DNA from: Clostridium sp. UBA4548
GTDB lineage: Bacteria; Bacillota; Clostridia; Clostridiales; Clostridiaceae
Direction: 5' to 3'
DNA length: 36,070 nucleotides
Assembly: GCF_002387895.1 (NCBI RefSeq)
Contig: NZ_DGLI01000046.1
Span: 1-36,070 of the forward strand
Position numbers and translations under genes: made by a program. Of the stretch, positions 1-9,494 are shown piece after piece (positions within the stretch are counted from its first letter, which is position 1; every line of letters starts with the position of its first letter). The notes below the pieces were generated by a model. That model saw only the letters and a program-made list of their open reading frames with translations. It was not told the DNA's origin and did no database searches.

Positions 1-16
1 GTGGTATTCGTTACAC

Positions 17-54
17 AAAAAATCCCCATAGGTCTTATGATAAAACCTATGGGG
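17..54 (-). terminator. Rho-independent terminator of the GGDEF gene
   Basis: A perfect 10-bp stem (24-33 with 45-54) is followed on the minus strand by a run of six T (17-22). It lies 15 bases beyond the stop codon of the gene at 69-887. Confidence 0.85.
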
Positions 55-68
55 GCTTCTTTTAATTT

Positions 69-887
69 CTAACTACAGACATATTTATTTAATATATCTA
101 CTTCATTTTCTTTTGAAACATTACTAAAAAAGCTATAGCAATTTTTCCCACTGCGCTTACATTGATACATTGCTACGTCTGCATTTTTAACTAGTTCCTC
201 TAAGCTTTTTCCATGATGAGGAGATAAGCTTATTCCTATGCTACTTGTTATAAAAAGTTCATGTCCATCTATAGAAAAGGGATTTGTAAATACCTTCAAT
301 AATTTTTCTGCTACGGTAACAATACTCTCCTCTTTGTTCAACTTTCGAAATAATATAATAAATTCATCTCCACCTAACCTACATACCATATCATATTCTC
401 TCACTGAATTTTTAAGTCTTTTAGCTAAAGCAACTAGAACCTTATCTCCTATGCTATGTCCTAGGGTGTCATTAATAACTTTAAATCCATCTAAATCTAG
501 AAACATCACAGCTACAAACTCCGGCTCATTACTACTTTCTACAAAAATTTCCTTAAAGTAGCTAGAAAGAAGACATCTATTGGGTAATCCTGTAAGAGAA
601 TCATAAAATGCAAGCTTCTTAATAGCCTCTTCCTCACTGATATAGTTATTTCTACTTTTAATGATTAAATAAAAAGTAGGAATTACTATAGCTTCAACTA
701 ATAATATGTCTAGCATAATTTTTAGTGTACTTGTGCCTATGTTTAAAAGATAATTAACTAAAACTTTTTCACCTATTATTCCTAGGAAAATAACCACTAA
801 AAATTTATAGTTTAAAACATTTTGATAAATCCATTTTTCAACCTTAGAACCCCTTGAAGTGTTGCACTGACACTTGATTTTCCTCAT
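69..887 (-). CDS. Membrane-anchored diguanylate cyclase (GGDEF)
   Basis: Predicted to make cyclic di-GMP from two GTP at the membrane. Two hydrophobic helices (about residues 29-48 and 54-77) precede a GGDEF domain (about 90-258). The signature GGDEF is intact at 172-176, the metal-binding aspartate lies in DLDGFK (about 131-136), and an RxxD inhibitory site (REYD, 163-166) stands exactly five residues before GGDEF, so product inhibition is likely. There is no EAL, PAS or other sensor domain; the short extracytoplasmic loop leaves little room for a ligand pocket. It is a single gene with its own terminator. The ribosome site is weak (GGGGG about 8 bases before ATG), so the start is less certain than the product. 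Confidence 0.9.
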   Translation of the reverse strand: MRKIKCQCNTSRGSKVEKWIYQNVLNYKFLVVIFLGIIGEKVLVNYLLNIGTSTLKIMLDILLVEAIVIPTFYLIIKSRNNYISEEEAIKKLAFYDSLTGLPNRCLLSSYFKEIFVESSNEPEFVAVMFLDLDGFKVINDTLGHSIGDKVLVALAKRLKNSVREYDMVCRLGGDEFIILFRKLNKEESIVTVAEKLLKVFTNPFSIDGHELFITSSIGISLSPHHGKSLEELVKNADVAMYQCKRSGKNCYSFFSNVSKENEVDILNKYVCS

Positions 888-1129
888 ATTTTAGACCCCC
901 AATGAGATGAATTTTGTTGCTTATACTATATATATGCTTTTGATCTAGTTTTTGATTATGCAATTATAAAATTTAATGTGACTGCACTAGATTCTCTTCA
1001 TTACTCATTTTAAAGTTGGGTCTAATTTGTTTTGGTTCCGCTGCTGAAGGGTTACAATATAAGCTTTGAAGCAAATAAATCCTAGGGAGACATCACGAAA
1101 TTTTTCACATCCTTGGGTGATTTTAGCTA

Positions 1130-2116
1130 CTATTTTTCATACCCTTCTAAATGACGTTTATGCCAATTCCATGCAGTTTCAATAATCACCTCTAAAGAGT
1201 TAAACTTTGGATTCCAGCCTAACTCGTTAATAGCCTTTTGTGAGGACGCAATTAGTATTGCCGGATCCCCTGCTCTTCTTTCTACAACCTGTGCTGGTAT
1301 TGGATGTCCTGTTACCTTTCTTGTAACTTCTATAACTTCCTTAACTGAAAAACCAGTGCCATTCCCTAAGTTATAAATAGCACTTTTTTCTCCTCTCATA
1401 AGTCTTTGAAGTGCTAAACTGTGTGCTGAAGCTAAGTCACTTACATGAATGTAATCTCTTATGCAAGTACCATCCTCAGTTTTATAATCATCTCCAAAGA
1501 TCATAATTTTTTCCCTTTTTCCCTGAGCTACTTGTAAGATTAGTGGAATTAAGTGGCTTTCTGGACTATGATCTTCTCCAATTTTTCCGTTAATATGTGC
1601 TCCAGCAGCATTAAAGTACCTCAATATAGTATGCTTTATCCCATAGGCACTATCACACCACTTAAGAATTTTTTCTACTAATAGCTTGGATTCCCCATAA
1701 GCATTAGTTGGGAAAGTCTTATCCCCTTCCACAATGGGTATGTTTTCTGGTTCCCCATAAGTTGCTGCTGTTGAAGAAAACACAATATATTTAACACTGT
1801 AATCCTTCATAGCTTCTAGTAAGCTTATGGTTCCATACACATTGTTATTAAAATATCTCAGGGGATTTTCCATACTTTCTCCAACTAAGGAATATGCCGC
1901 AAAATCTATTACTGCTTCAATATTGTTTTCACTGAACACCTTATTCAATATACTCCTATCTCTTAAATCTCCTACATAGAGCTTTCCACCTAGAAGTGCA
2001 CTCCTATGACCCTTTTCTAAATTATCAAGTATTATCACATCTTTTCCTTGTTCTAAAAGTTCAATTACCATGTGACTTCCAATATAACCTGCTCCTCCAC
2101 AAACTAAAACACTCAT
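1130..2116 (-). CDS. galE: UDP-glucose 4-epimerase
   Basis: Interconverts UDP-glucose and UDP-galactose using bound NAD, for galactose use and for galactose-containing surface polymers. An extended short-chain dehydrogenase: the NAD-binding GGAGYIG is at 7-13, the catalytic Ser/Thr cluster SST at 114-116, and the catalytic YxxxK (YGESK) has Y140 and K144. The length of 328 residues is typical. The ATG follows an AAGGAG site at good spacing. No galK or galT lies nearby, so a role in cell-surface sugar supply is more likely than a dedicated galactose operon. This is inference from context. Confidence 0.96.
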   Translation of the reverse strand: MSVLVCGGAGYIGSHMVIELLEQGKDVIILDNLEKGHRSALLGGKLYVGDLRDRSILNKVFSENNIEAVIDFAAYSLVGESMENPLRYFNNNVYGTISLLEAMKDYSVKYIVFSSTAATYGEPENIPIVEGDKTFPTNAYGESKLLVEKILKWCDSAYGIKHTILRYFNAAGAHINGKIGEDHSPESHLIPLILQVAQGKREKIMIFGDDYKTEDGTCIRDYIHVSDLASAHSLALQRLMRGEKSAIYNLGNGTGFSVKEVIEVTRKVTGHPIPAQVVERRAGDPAILIASSQKAINELGWNPKFNSLEVIIETAWNWHKRHLEGYEK

Positions 2117-2424
2117 TTTTCTTCTCCTTAAGCTATGCTATAATTTCTAATTAACATGTAGCTAATCATTGAAATTTATTCCTTTTAATAGGTTTTACAC
2201 ACCATTAATATATTATTCAAAGCTACCCTAACTTAAGGCGTAGAGGCTCTTAAAGTAAAAACTGTTATACTACATTAAAGTATTAACTTTCTGCAAAATA
2301 GTGTAGAAATAAATAGCATTTCCAAAGTATTTTAGTTCTATATATAGCATTGCTTTAGATTACTACACTTAAATATTCTTAATGGAAATACTTTTATCTA
2401 TTAAGAATGATTGTTAACAGATAA
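2117..2424. other. Intergenic region upstream of galE
   Basis: No gene was seen. It should hold the galE promoter: on the minus strand a TTGAAT - 17 - TAAAAC pair is a weak candidate. A perfect 9-bp inverted repeat (ATTCTTAAT, 2375-2383, with 2400-2408) lies toward the right end. Around 2217-2260 there is a faint resemblance (GCTACC ... CTTAAGGC) to the dispersed repeat described at 24356 and 31790, too weak to call as a copy. Confidence 0.4.
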
Positions 2425-2466
2425 AAGAAAGCACCCTTGGGGAACGAAATTATCCCAAGGATGCTT
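2425..2466 (-). terminator. Terminator of the acetate transporter gene
   Basis: A 13-bp stem with one mismatch (2429-2441 with 2454-2466) lies just beyond the stop at 2480 and is followed on the minus strand by a T-rich tract. Confidence 0.8.
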
Positions 2467-2479
2467 AATTATATTATTT

Positions 2480-3091
2480 CTACTTCTTGAATATACCGAA
2501 AGGCTTTCCTACTGGTAAGAATACTCTTCCAAAATGATTATTTAAAACTGATGCAGCTGAGCCATAAAACGAAAGAAGTGATATTATTAGCTCAGAGTAT
2601 GCCGCAAGTTCATGTCCAAATTCTGGTGCAATTCCAAGAGTACTTAAAGTTAAACCTAAAAATAAGAAGTCTATGAAAAAGAAAATTAAAAATAATACTT
2701 TATGAGTCTCCATAGCTCCAATTGTCATAAATATAGTAAAGATTAAGTAAGCTAGAAAGGCAAAGCCTAGTTGTTTAGGGTCTGCAGCTTTTGCAAGCTT
2801 CTCCCCTAAGACTCCATTTTGAATTAACCAAGTAAAGGCTACTCCAAGCCAAAAGAAGCCATAAGCTCCAAAAGCTGTTGCTCCAAAGGTATTATTATGC
2901 TTAAAATCATTTGCTGATGCAAATAGCTGTGCTAAAGCTCCTAAGAATAATGCCCAAGGTATTATTAAAGATACGCCTTGAGTTATTCCAAGCTTTTGAG
3001 AAGATGCAACTAATGTAATTACTGCCAGTCCGAAAAGTCCAATAGCTGAAGGATCAGCTGTAACAATTTTAACTTCTTGTGTTTCTTTCAC
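2480..3091 (-). CDS. satP: Acetate/succinate uptake transporter, GPR1/FUN34/YaaH (SatP) family
   Basis: A six-helix inner-membrane protein that probably carries acetate or succinate with protons. The family signature is seen near the N terminus as DPSAIGLFGLA, corresponding to the usual NP-x-x-x-G start, followed by alternating hydrophobic helices to about residue 190. I chose the GTG at 3091 because it has GGAGG with a 6-base spacer; the longer frame from ATG at 3115 has no ribosome site. That gives about 203 residues, normal for the family. It is a single gene with its own promoter and terminator. The exact substrate is not proved by sequence. Confidence 0.85.
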   Translation of the reverse strand: MKETQEVKIVTADPSAIGLFGLAVITLVASSQKLGITQGVSLIIPWALFLGALAQLFASANDFKHNNTFGATAFGAYGFFWLGVAFTWLIQNGVLGEKLAKAADPKQLGFAFLAYLIFTIFMTIGAMETHKVLFLIFFFIDFLFLGLTLSTLGIAPEFGHELAAYSELIISLLSFYGSAASVLNNHFGRVFLPVGKPFGIFKK

Positions 3092-3152
3092 GTTTTTCCT
3101 CCAATATCTCATCATTATTTTTTTATATAAGCTTAAATATTAATTCCCTAAA

Positions 3153-3182
3153 AACAATATCAAATTTTAGGTGATTTTGTCA
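3153..3182 (-). promoter_or_regulatory. Sigma-A promoter of the acetate transporter gene
   Basis: On the minus strand TTGACA (3177-3182) is separated by 18 bases from TATTGT (3153-3158), about 60 bases before the chosen GTG start. Confidence 0.6.
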
Positions 3183-3252
3183 AATGACTAATAATACCAG
3201 TAAAAGTATATCCTATTTTGTTCAACAAACTTGGGATAACTTAAATAAAGTT

Positions 3253-3320
3253 ATGCATCACTCCTACCTTGACTTACTCAAGGCTTTTGTGATGATTAAA
3301 ATACATTTTCACTATGGAAA
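3253..3320 (+). repeat. Dispersed structured repeat, copy A (partial)
   Basis: Shares the core ACTCCTACCTTG ... CAAGGCTTTT-GTGATG with the copies at 31790 and 24356. It can form an inner stem CCTTG/CAAGG (3267-3271 with 3279-3283) inside an outer stem CATCAC/GTGATG (3256-3261 with 3289-3294). The right half of the element is shortened. It lies between the satP promoter and the ileS terminator. Confidence 0.5.
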
Positions 3321-3324
3321 ACTA

Positions 3325-3368
3325 TAATTAAAAGAACCTCTAAAAAAGCTATGTTTCTCAGAGATTCT
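3325..3368 (-). terminator. Terminator of ileS
   Basis: A 9-bp stem with one mismatch (3333-3341 with 3360-3368) has a T-rich tail on the minus strand, 39 bases beyond the ileS stop. Confidence 0.65.
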
Positions 3369-3406
3369 TTATTAATATTATTACCCTAACTAGGTATTTA
3401 TATTTA

Positions 3407-6400
3407 TTATTGTTTTTCTACAGCAAGACTTAAGGTTTCTCCATTGATTTTTACTTCTGTGTAAGCAGCTTCTGCTCCATATACAGTTTCAACAGCTAGA
3501 GTATCCTTCATGATAGCTTCTTCAAACTTCTTAATTACAGCTTCTAGCATTTCATTGCCTGTTACATAGATTTTTATCTTATCTGCAACTTCAAAACCGC
3601 TTTCTTTTCTCATGTTTTGAATCTTGCTTAGGATTTCTCTTACATGACCTTCTTCTTTTAGCTCTTCAGATATGTGAGTATCTAATACTACTCCCATTTC
3701 ACCTTCTCCAGCAAAGGCAAAACCTTCAAGTCCTTGCATTGTTACAAGTAGGTTTTCTTTATTTAAATCTATTTCTGTACCATCTACATTAATAGTTACA
3801 ACCTTGCCGTTATTGATGTTTTGAGCAAGTTCCATTTGGTTCATTGAACCTATTGCTTTTCTGATGCCTGGTATCATCTTACCATAAGCTTTTCCTAGTA
3901 CTGGTAGATTTGGCTTGATTTCAAAGTTAACATACTTAGAAAGGTCTGCACCAAGTTCTACTGCCTTAATGTTAAGCTCATCTTTAACGATGTCTCCATA
4001 GTACTCTGGAAGTTCACTTACAGATACAAGCATTTTTGATAACGGCTGTCTGTTTTTGATGTTAGCAGCATTTCTTGCACCTCTACCAAGTTTAACTATT
4101 CTATAAGCCTTATCCATTTCCTCTTCTAAAGTCTTATCAACCTCAGTTTCGTTGTATTCTGGCCACATGCATAGGTGAATACTTTCTGGTGCATTTTCAT
4201 CAAAAGCAACCACTAGGTTTTGGTAAAGCTCTTCTGTGATAAATGGTATGAATGGAGATGCAACTCTTGAGAAGGTTACAAGAACTCTGTATAGAGTCAT
4301 GTATGCTCCAATCTTATCTTCAGTTAGCTCTTCTACCCAATATCTTGATCTATTTCTTCTTACATACCAGTTTGAAAGTTCATCTACGAAGTCCTCAAGC
4401 TCTTTGGCGCCTTGAGTAATTCTGTAATTTTCTAGATGCCCATCTATATTCTTAACTAAAGTGTTAAGCTTAGACATCATCCATTTATCCATTACATTTT
4501 CTGATTTGAAGTTTTGGTATTTCATTGGATCAAAGTTATCTAAATCTGCATATAGCACATAGAAGGAATAAACATTCCATAGAGTTCCTATGAACTTTCT
4601 TTGTGCTTCTATAACTGCATCCTCATAGAATCTTGATGGAAGCCATGGGGCTGAAGCAGTATAGAAATACCATCTTAGAGCATCTGCTCCTTCATTATCT
4701 AAAACTGTAAATGGAGATAATACATTTCCTTTATGCTTAGACATTTTTAAACCATCTTTATCAAGTACGTGTCCAAGTACTATACAGTTTTCAAATGGAT
4801 TCTTTTCAAATACTGTTGTTGATATTGCAAGTAGAGTATAGAACCATCCTCTTGTTTGATCCACAGCTTCTGATATAAATTGAGCTGGGAAGTTTGCTTC
4901 GAATAGCTCTTTATTTTCAAATGGATAGTGGTATTGTGCAAATGGCATTGAACCTGAGTCAAACCAGCAGTCAATAACCTCATCTACCCTTGTCATTTCC
5001 TTTGAACAATGTGGGCAATTTAAGTGCACATTATCGATATATGGTTTGTGCAGCTCTATGCCTTCTGGAACATTGATGCCTTTTTTATGAAGTTCTTCAA
5101 TGCTGCCTATCATTTCTCTGTGGCCACATTCACATTCCCATATTGGAAGTGGAGTTCCCCAGTATCTGTTTCTTGAAATACCCCAGTCGATAACTCCCTC
5201 TAGGAATTTGCCCATTCTTCCTGTTCTAACGTTATCTGGCATCCAGTTGATTTTATCATTGTTTTCAAGCAGCTGATCTCTTACTGAGCTCATTCTTACA
5301 AACCAGCTCTCTCTTGGGTAGTAAAGAAGTGGTGTGTCACATCTCCAGCAGTGTGGATATGAGTGTAGGAATTTTTCACTCTTATAAAGAATATTGTTTT
5401 CTTTCATGAAAGCTATGATTTTCTCATCAGCCTTTTTAACAAAGATTCCTGCCCATGGCTCTACAGCTGGAACGAATTTACCCTCTGAATCAACTAAGTT
5501 TATCATCGGAAGGTTGTATAATTTACCTATTTGGTTATCTTCATCTCCATAAGCTGGTGCAATGTGAACTATACCAGTACCATCTGATAAAGTTACATAA
5601 TCACCATGAACTACATAGAAAGCCTTTTCTTCTGGAGTCTCAAACTTGAACATTTGCTCATATTCTTTTCCTAAAAGCTCTTCTCCTTTAAACTCAGCTA
5701 CTACTTCATACTCTCCGTTAAGCTTATTTAAAAGTTGTCTTGAAAGAATTAAAGTTTCACCCTCATGCAGAACTTCTACATAATCATATTTTTTATTCAC
5801 AGCTAGTGCTACGTTGCTTGGAAGTGTCCAAGGAGTTGTTGTCCAAACTAGTATATATTTATCTTCATTTTTAAGTTTAAACTTAACGTAAACTGAGCTA
5901 TCCTTAACATCTTTATAACCTTGACCAACCTCATGAGAAGATAAGGTAGTTCCACATCTTGGGCAGTAAGGCATTACCTTATGACCCTTGTAGATTAATT
6001 CTTTATTCCACATTTGCTTAAGTGCCCACCATACTGATTCAATATAATCATTATGATAAGTTACATATGGATTATCCATGTCTATCCAATAACCAACTCT
6101 TTCAGACATCTCTCTCCACATTTCAACGTAAGAAAAAACACTGTCTTTACACTCTCTAACGAATTTCTCTACCCCGTATTTTTCTATTTCTGGCTTACCA
6201 GAAATTCCAAGTTTCTTTTCTATTTCAAGCTCTACTGGAAGTCCATGAGTGTCCCATCCAGCTTTTCTTAAAACCTTATAACCCTTCATCACCTTATATC
6301 TTGGGATTATATCCTTCATAACCCTTGTTATAACGTGTCCTATATGAGGCTTACCATTTGCTGTTGGAGGACCATCATAAAAAGTAAAGTATTCACCATC

Positions 6401-6508
6401 TTCATTCAAATCAAAGTTCTTCTTTATAATGTCTTTTTCTGCCCAAAGCTTTAATATATCATTTTCCATGTCCATAAAACTCTTAGTTGAATCAATTTTC
6501 TTATACAT
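3407..6508 (-). CDS. ileS: Isoleucyl-tRNA synthetase, eukaryote-like type
   Basis: Charges tRNA-Ile with isoleucine. Class I signatures are HIGH at 55-58 and KMSKH at 588-592, with the editing (CP1) domain between them. The 1033-residue length, the GPPTANGKPHIGH context and the GWDTHGLPVE block fit the long eukaryote-like IleRS branch, which is known to be less sensitive to mupirocin; resistance here is inference only. The ATG has GGAGC at a 6-base spacing. Expression is controlled by the T-box leader upstream, so uncharged tRNA-Ile should raise it. It is a single gene with its own promoter and terminator. Confidence 0.97.
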   Translation of the reverse strand: MYKKIDSTKSFMDMENDILKLWAEKDIIKKNFDLNEDGEYFTFYDGPPTANGKPHIGHVITRVMKDIIPRYKVMKGYKVLRKAGWDTHGLPVELEIEKKLGISGKPEIEKYGVEKFVRECKDSVFSYVEMWREMSERVGYWIDMDNPYVTYHNDYIESVWWALKQMWNKELIYKGHKVMPYCPRCGTTLSSHEVGQGYKDVKDSSVYVKFKLKNEDKYILVWTTTPWTLPSNVALAVNKKYDYVEVLHEGETLILSRQLLNKLNGEYEVVAEFKGEELLGKEYEQMFKFETPEEKAFYVVHGDYVTLSDGTGIVHIAPAYGDEDNQIGKLYNLPMINLVDSEGKFVPAVEPWAGIFVKKADEKIIAFMKENNILYKSEKFLHSYPHCWRCDTPLLYYPRESWFVRMSSVRDQLLENNDKINWMPDNVRTGRMGKFLEGVIDWGISRNRYWGTPLPIWECECGHREMIGSIEELHKKGINVPEGIELHKPYIDNVHLNCPHCSKEMTRVDEVIDCWFDSGSMPFAQYHYPFENKELFEANFPAQFISEAVDQTRGWFYTLLAISTTVFEKNPFENCIVLGHVLDKDGLKMSKHKGNVLSPFTVLDNEGADALRWYFYTASAPWLPSRFYEDAVIEAQRKFIGTLWNVYSFYVLYADLDNFDPMKYQNFKSENVMDKWMMSKLNTLVKNIDGHLENYRITQGAKELEDFVDELSNWYVRRNRSRYWVEELTEDKIGAYMTLYRVLVTFSRVASPFIPFITEELYQNLVVAFDENAPESIHLCMWPEYNETEVDKTLEEEMDKAYRIVKLGRGARNAANIKNRQPLSKMLVSVSELPEYYGDIVKDELNIKAVELGADLSKYVNFEIKPNLPVLGKAYGKMIPGIRKAIGSMNQMELAQNINNGKVVTINVDGTEIDLNKENLLVTMQGLEGFAFAGEGEMGVVLDTHISEELKEEGHVREILSKIQNMRKESGFEVADKIKIYVTGNEMLEAVIKKFEEAIMKDTLAVETVYGAEAAYTEVKINGETLSLAVEKQ

Positions 6509-6798
6509 AATATTGCTCCTTTCTTACTGGTGTTATTTTCTATTATCTAAGTGCTAATAATTTGCCAATTGCAACTTAATCTAATGATTAACTATGAACC
6601 TAAGATTTATACAATGGAGTCTGTATGCACTTACAAAGAATTTCTTATTGATTATGTAGTACTTAAAACTGTTAGTTGTTATAGCAAAGGAAATCTCTAG
6701 AAAAATGGTACAATTCTCCCAGACAAGGCCACAGCGGAAAGGTTACTTTCTCCAATACCAATGTGAAGACCTTGGTGAACATCTTAATTTGATGCAAA
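6509..6798 (-). other. Unusually long ileS leader downstream of the T-box terminator
   Basis: About 290 transcribed bases separate the T-box terminator from the ileS start. No stable hairpin or convincing small gene was found. On the minus strand 6700-6783 holds a 28-codon stop-to-stop frame without a start codon (reading HIGIGESNLSAVALSGRIVP in the middle), locally less AT-rich than its surroundings, which could be a gene remnant. Confidence 0.4.
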
Positions 6799-7068
6799 AT
6801 AAAAAACTTCGCCCTAAAATAGGACGAAGTTGAATTCGCTATACCACCTATAGTGTTAATGTATAATTTCAAGTACTAACATACTCTATTCTTTAACGCA
6901 GAATTACGGATAGACTTACTACTTTCAGTCTTCAGCTCCTAGGTGATTTTCCTTTAAACTTCGCTATGGAGTCACACCAAACCTCCACTCTCTGTAAACT
7001 ACTTTTAAAGTACTTTTCCTACTCTTAGCTATTAGTTTTTATAAATAATTCATTATTTATATATTGTT
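6799..7068 (-). promoter_or_regulatory. T-box riboswitch (Ile) controlling ileS
   Basis: Read on the minus strand. The AG-bulge region (AGAGAG, followed by GGTTTGGTG) lies near 6980-6992. The likely specifier codon is AUC (6947-6945) followed by A, matching isoleucine. The T-box motif AGGTGGTATAGCGAA is at 6849-6835, able to pair with the tRNA acceptor end. The terminator hairpin (6805-6815 with 6821-6831) is followed by a run of T. Uncharged tRNA-Ile should favour the antiterminator. The specifier assignment is by eye. Confidence 0.92.
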
Positions 7069-7074
7069 TCTATT

Positions 7075-7103
7075 ATTATATTACAAAGTGGTTTTTTTGT
7101 CAA
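7075..7103 (-). promoter_or_regulatory. Consensus sigma-A promoter of the ileS T-box operon
   Basis: On the minus strand a perfect TTGACA (7098-7103), a 17-base spacer and a perfect TATAAT (7075-7080). Start of the transcript is expected near 7068. Confidence 0.9.
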
Positions 7104-7183
7104 AGAAATTTTCACTATTTTCAAAGAATATAAGTAGCTCTACTCAGTAACTTTTATTATGAAGAATGTATTGATTTAAAACA

Positions 7184-8449
7184 CTATTTTACGAAAACTG
7201 TGGCTCCATTTGGTATATTATCATAAAGCCACTTAGCCTCATCAACCTTAAGTCTTACACAACCATGAGATGCTGGGGTCCCTAGAGTTGAATCTACTAT
7301 GTTTTTGCTCCTATCCATTGGTAAGGAATGAAATAAGTAATCTCCCCAAAATTGTACATACCACTTAGCTCCTTGTTGAAATTCCTCACTGAAGAACCAG
7401 GTTCCTCTGCCTGTTACCTTGTAAACACCCCTTGGAGTAGGTGCATCTGATCTTCCCGTAGAACTAGTAAAGCTATGAATTAGATTCCAGTTTCCTCTAG
7501 AACCTTTAAACACTTCTGTAGTTTGGCTTTGCAAGTTTACATAAATCAAATAAGAATTAGAGCTAGCAAGATTTGTAGTATTGATAAACTCTTGTGAGGT
7601 GGCAAAATCCCCTCTATTTAATTTAGTATTAACTACCATAACTGCTGCCTTTTTTCTTTCTTCTTCTTTTCTTTTTTCTTCCGCTATTCGTTTCTCTTCT
7701 TCTTTTCTTTTTTCTTCCTCAATTCGCTTCTCTTCTTCAATCCTTTTTACCTCTTCTTTTTTAGCTTTATAATTTTTTAGGGCATCCTCAAAATCTGAAT
7801 CTCCAGAAAGGTAGTTTGATTTGTCTTCAAGTTTTGCTATTGCAGCTTCAAACTTCCCTTCATCAAAAAGAGCTTTTCCTTCCGTTAAAGTAATGGACTT
7901 AATACAACTTAAGGCTTCTTTTTTAGCAATGGATAATTCTTCTAAGTTAGGGTATTGCTTTTCAGTATCTTCAATAACCTTTAATACCTTCTCAAAATCC
8001 TTGCCTTCTTTCAGTAAACTATTTATATTTCTTACTACTTCTGTAGTTTCAACTTTATAAAGGGCATCATTTATGGTTTTATCACTAATGAAATTATAGC
8101 TTTTTATTTCATTAATTAAATTTAAAACTTTTTCACTAGCTATTTCACTTTTATTGTAACCTTCTAAGTTAGCATTCAACTGCCCATTTAGAAAGGCTAT
8201 TACTTTTTTAGTGCTACCTAAACTATTGCTTATGGAAGTATTAAGTTTACTTTCATAATACTCCTTAGCTTCTATGTACCTTTCATCAAAAAATAAGTTT
8301 TTATAAGTAGTTAAATTACTATTGTTAGTAATAATAACCATGCTTGCAGCAATAACTAGACACATACTAAGCAATGCTACATACTTTATCATATTTCCAC
8401 GAACTGACTTTGACCTTAAAACCTCTTTATACCTAGTTGTAACTTGCAT
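7184..8449 (-). CDS. Membrane-anchored L,D-transpeptidase (YkuD domain)
   Basis: Probably forms 3-3 cross-links in peptidoglycan or attaches proteins to it, on the outer face of the membrane. A single membrane helix (about residues 24-44) is followed by an extracytoplasmic helical region, then a charged coiled coil made of Glu/Lys/Arg repeats (EEEKRK-type, about 229-270), then the YkuD catalytic domain (about 297-421). The catalytic motif SHGCVR is intact, with Cys at 397 and the upstream conserved His (LFHSLP) near 374. The ATG has GGGAGG at 9 bases. The long coiled coil suggests a spacer that places the domain within the wall; this is inference. Confidence 0.92.
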   Translation of the reverse strand: MQVTTRYKEVLRSKSVRGNMIKYVALLSMCLVIAASMVIITNNSNLTTYKNLFFDERYIEAKEYYESKLNTSISNSLGSTKKVIAFLNGQLNANLEGYNKSEIASEKVLNLINEIKSYNFISDKTINDALYKVETTEVVRNINSLLKEGKDFEKVLKVIEDTEKQYPNLEELSIAKKEALSCIKSITLTEGKALFDEGKFEAAIAKLEDKSNYLSGDSDFEDALKNYKAKKEEVKRIEEEKRIEEEKRKEEEKRIAEEKRKEEERKKAAVMVVNTKLNRGDFATSQEFINTTNLASSNSYLIYVNLQSQTTEVFKGSRGNWNLIHSFTSSTGRSDAPTPRGVYKVTGRGTWFFSEEFQQGAKWYVQFWGDYLFHSLPMDRSKNIVDSTLGTPASHGCVRLKVDEAKWLYDNIPNGATVFVK

Positions 8450-8493
8450 AAAAACTGCCCTCCCACTTTACAAAAAATACCTCATCCATTCAA

Positions 8494-8522
8494 ATTATAT
8501 CAAAATTCTGCTTAAGTTTTAA
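8494..8522 (-). promoter_or_regulatory. Probable promoter of the L,D-transpeptidase gene
   Basis: On the minus strand TTAAAA (8517-8522), 17 bases, then a perfect TATAAT (8494-8499), about 45 bases before the ATG. The rest of the divergent intergenic region 8523-8821 showed no other clear signal. Confidence 0.5.
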
Positions 8523-8821
8523 CTACAATTTTATTATAAGATAATTTTAAAATATTATTACTACTTTGTAACTTTTAAACAAGGCCTCATTCTCCATTGA
8601 ATATTTCTTTAATATTAATCCATAATCTAAATATGCAATTACTTTAAATTCAATACTCAAGTTATAGCTTTACCTCACGTTAATTTTTCAAAGCTTTTTA
8701 AGAGAATAAAATCGTATTAACCTTAATCCTAAAAAACTATACTTAAGAACCATTAAACTAAAACTCAGTGACCTTCACTAAGAACTTATTTTAATTAATA
8801 TGAAAGATTGGAGAGATAATC

Positions 8822-9457
8822 ATGAAAATTACTTGGCTTGGCCATTCTTCATTTTTACTAGAGGACTGTAAGGAAAGAAGGCTTTTAACAGACCCCTTTG
8901 ATGCAACGGTGGGCTATTCCCTGTATAAAGGTTCTGCTGATGTTATAACCATAAGTCACCAGCACTTCGACCATAATAATATTCAACACATAAATCCTGG
9001 CTCGAAGATCATTGATAAAGTCGGTTTTTTTAATGAATGTGATATTACCATTCAAGGAATTCCTTCTTATCACGATAAATATAAGGGAGCAAAGCGTGGA
9101 GAAAACATAATCTTCATTATAGAAATGGAAGGTTATAAGTTTTGCCACTTAGGAGACCTAGGCCATCTACTTGATCAAAAGGATATTGATTTAATAGGTA
9201 CTGTTGACGTACTCTTTATACCTGTTGGCGGAAACTATACTATAAATGGTGAAGAGGCTGCGAAAATAGCTAAACAAATTCAAAGCAAAATAGTTATTCC
9301 TATGCATTATAAAACTCCTCAATTAAGTTTTTACTTAGACGGGGTGGAAACCTTTTTAACCTTTATGAAAAATGGTGAAAAAGTTAGTGGAAATTCCTTG
9401 GAGATTAATGATGAAATATTAGGAGAGAATACTGTAAAAATTTTTACTTTAAACTAA
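8822..9457 (+). CDS. UPF0173 family metal-dependent hydrolase (metallo-beta-lactamase fold)
   Basis: A single-domain metallo-beta-lactamase-fold hydrolase of 211 residues. The metal site motif HxHxDH is seen as HQHFDH (H46, H48, D50, H51), after the family start MKITWLGHSSF and the TDPF motif; later ligands are likely in HLGDLGH and in the C-terminal IPMHYKTP. The start has GGAGAG at 8 bases. The physiological substrate of UPF0173 proteins is unknown, and the divergent cell-wall gene next to it does not establish a link. Confidence 0.9.
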   Translation: MKITWLGHSSFLLEDCKERRLLTDPFDATVGYSLYKGSADVITISHQHFDHNNIQHINPGSKIIDKVGFFNECDITIQGIPSYHDKYKGAKRGENIIFIIEMEGYKFCHLGDLGHLLDQKDIDLIGTVDVLFIPVGGNYTINGEEAAKIAKQIQSKIVIPMHYKTPQLSFYLDGVETFLTFMKNGEKVSGNSLEINDEILGENTVKIFTLN

Positions 9458-9494
9458 CTTATGGTAATTTTTTAGGATTATTTAGATTAATTTA

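Noticed and set aside
6672..6872. 66-codon minus-strand frame overlapping the ileS T-box terminator
   Set aside because: It runs through the T-box motif and terminator hairpin, and its start has no ribosome site.
8577..8600. AAGGCCTCATTCTCCATTG as a possible reverse-oriented copy of the dispersed repeat
   Set aside because: Only one short block matches; neither the partner arm nor the inner hairpin could be found nearby.
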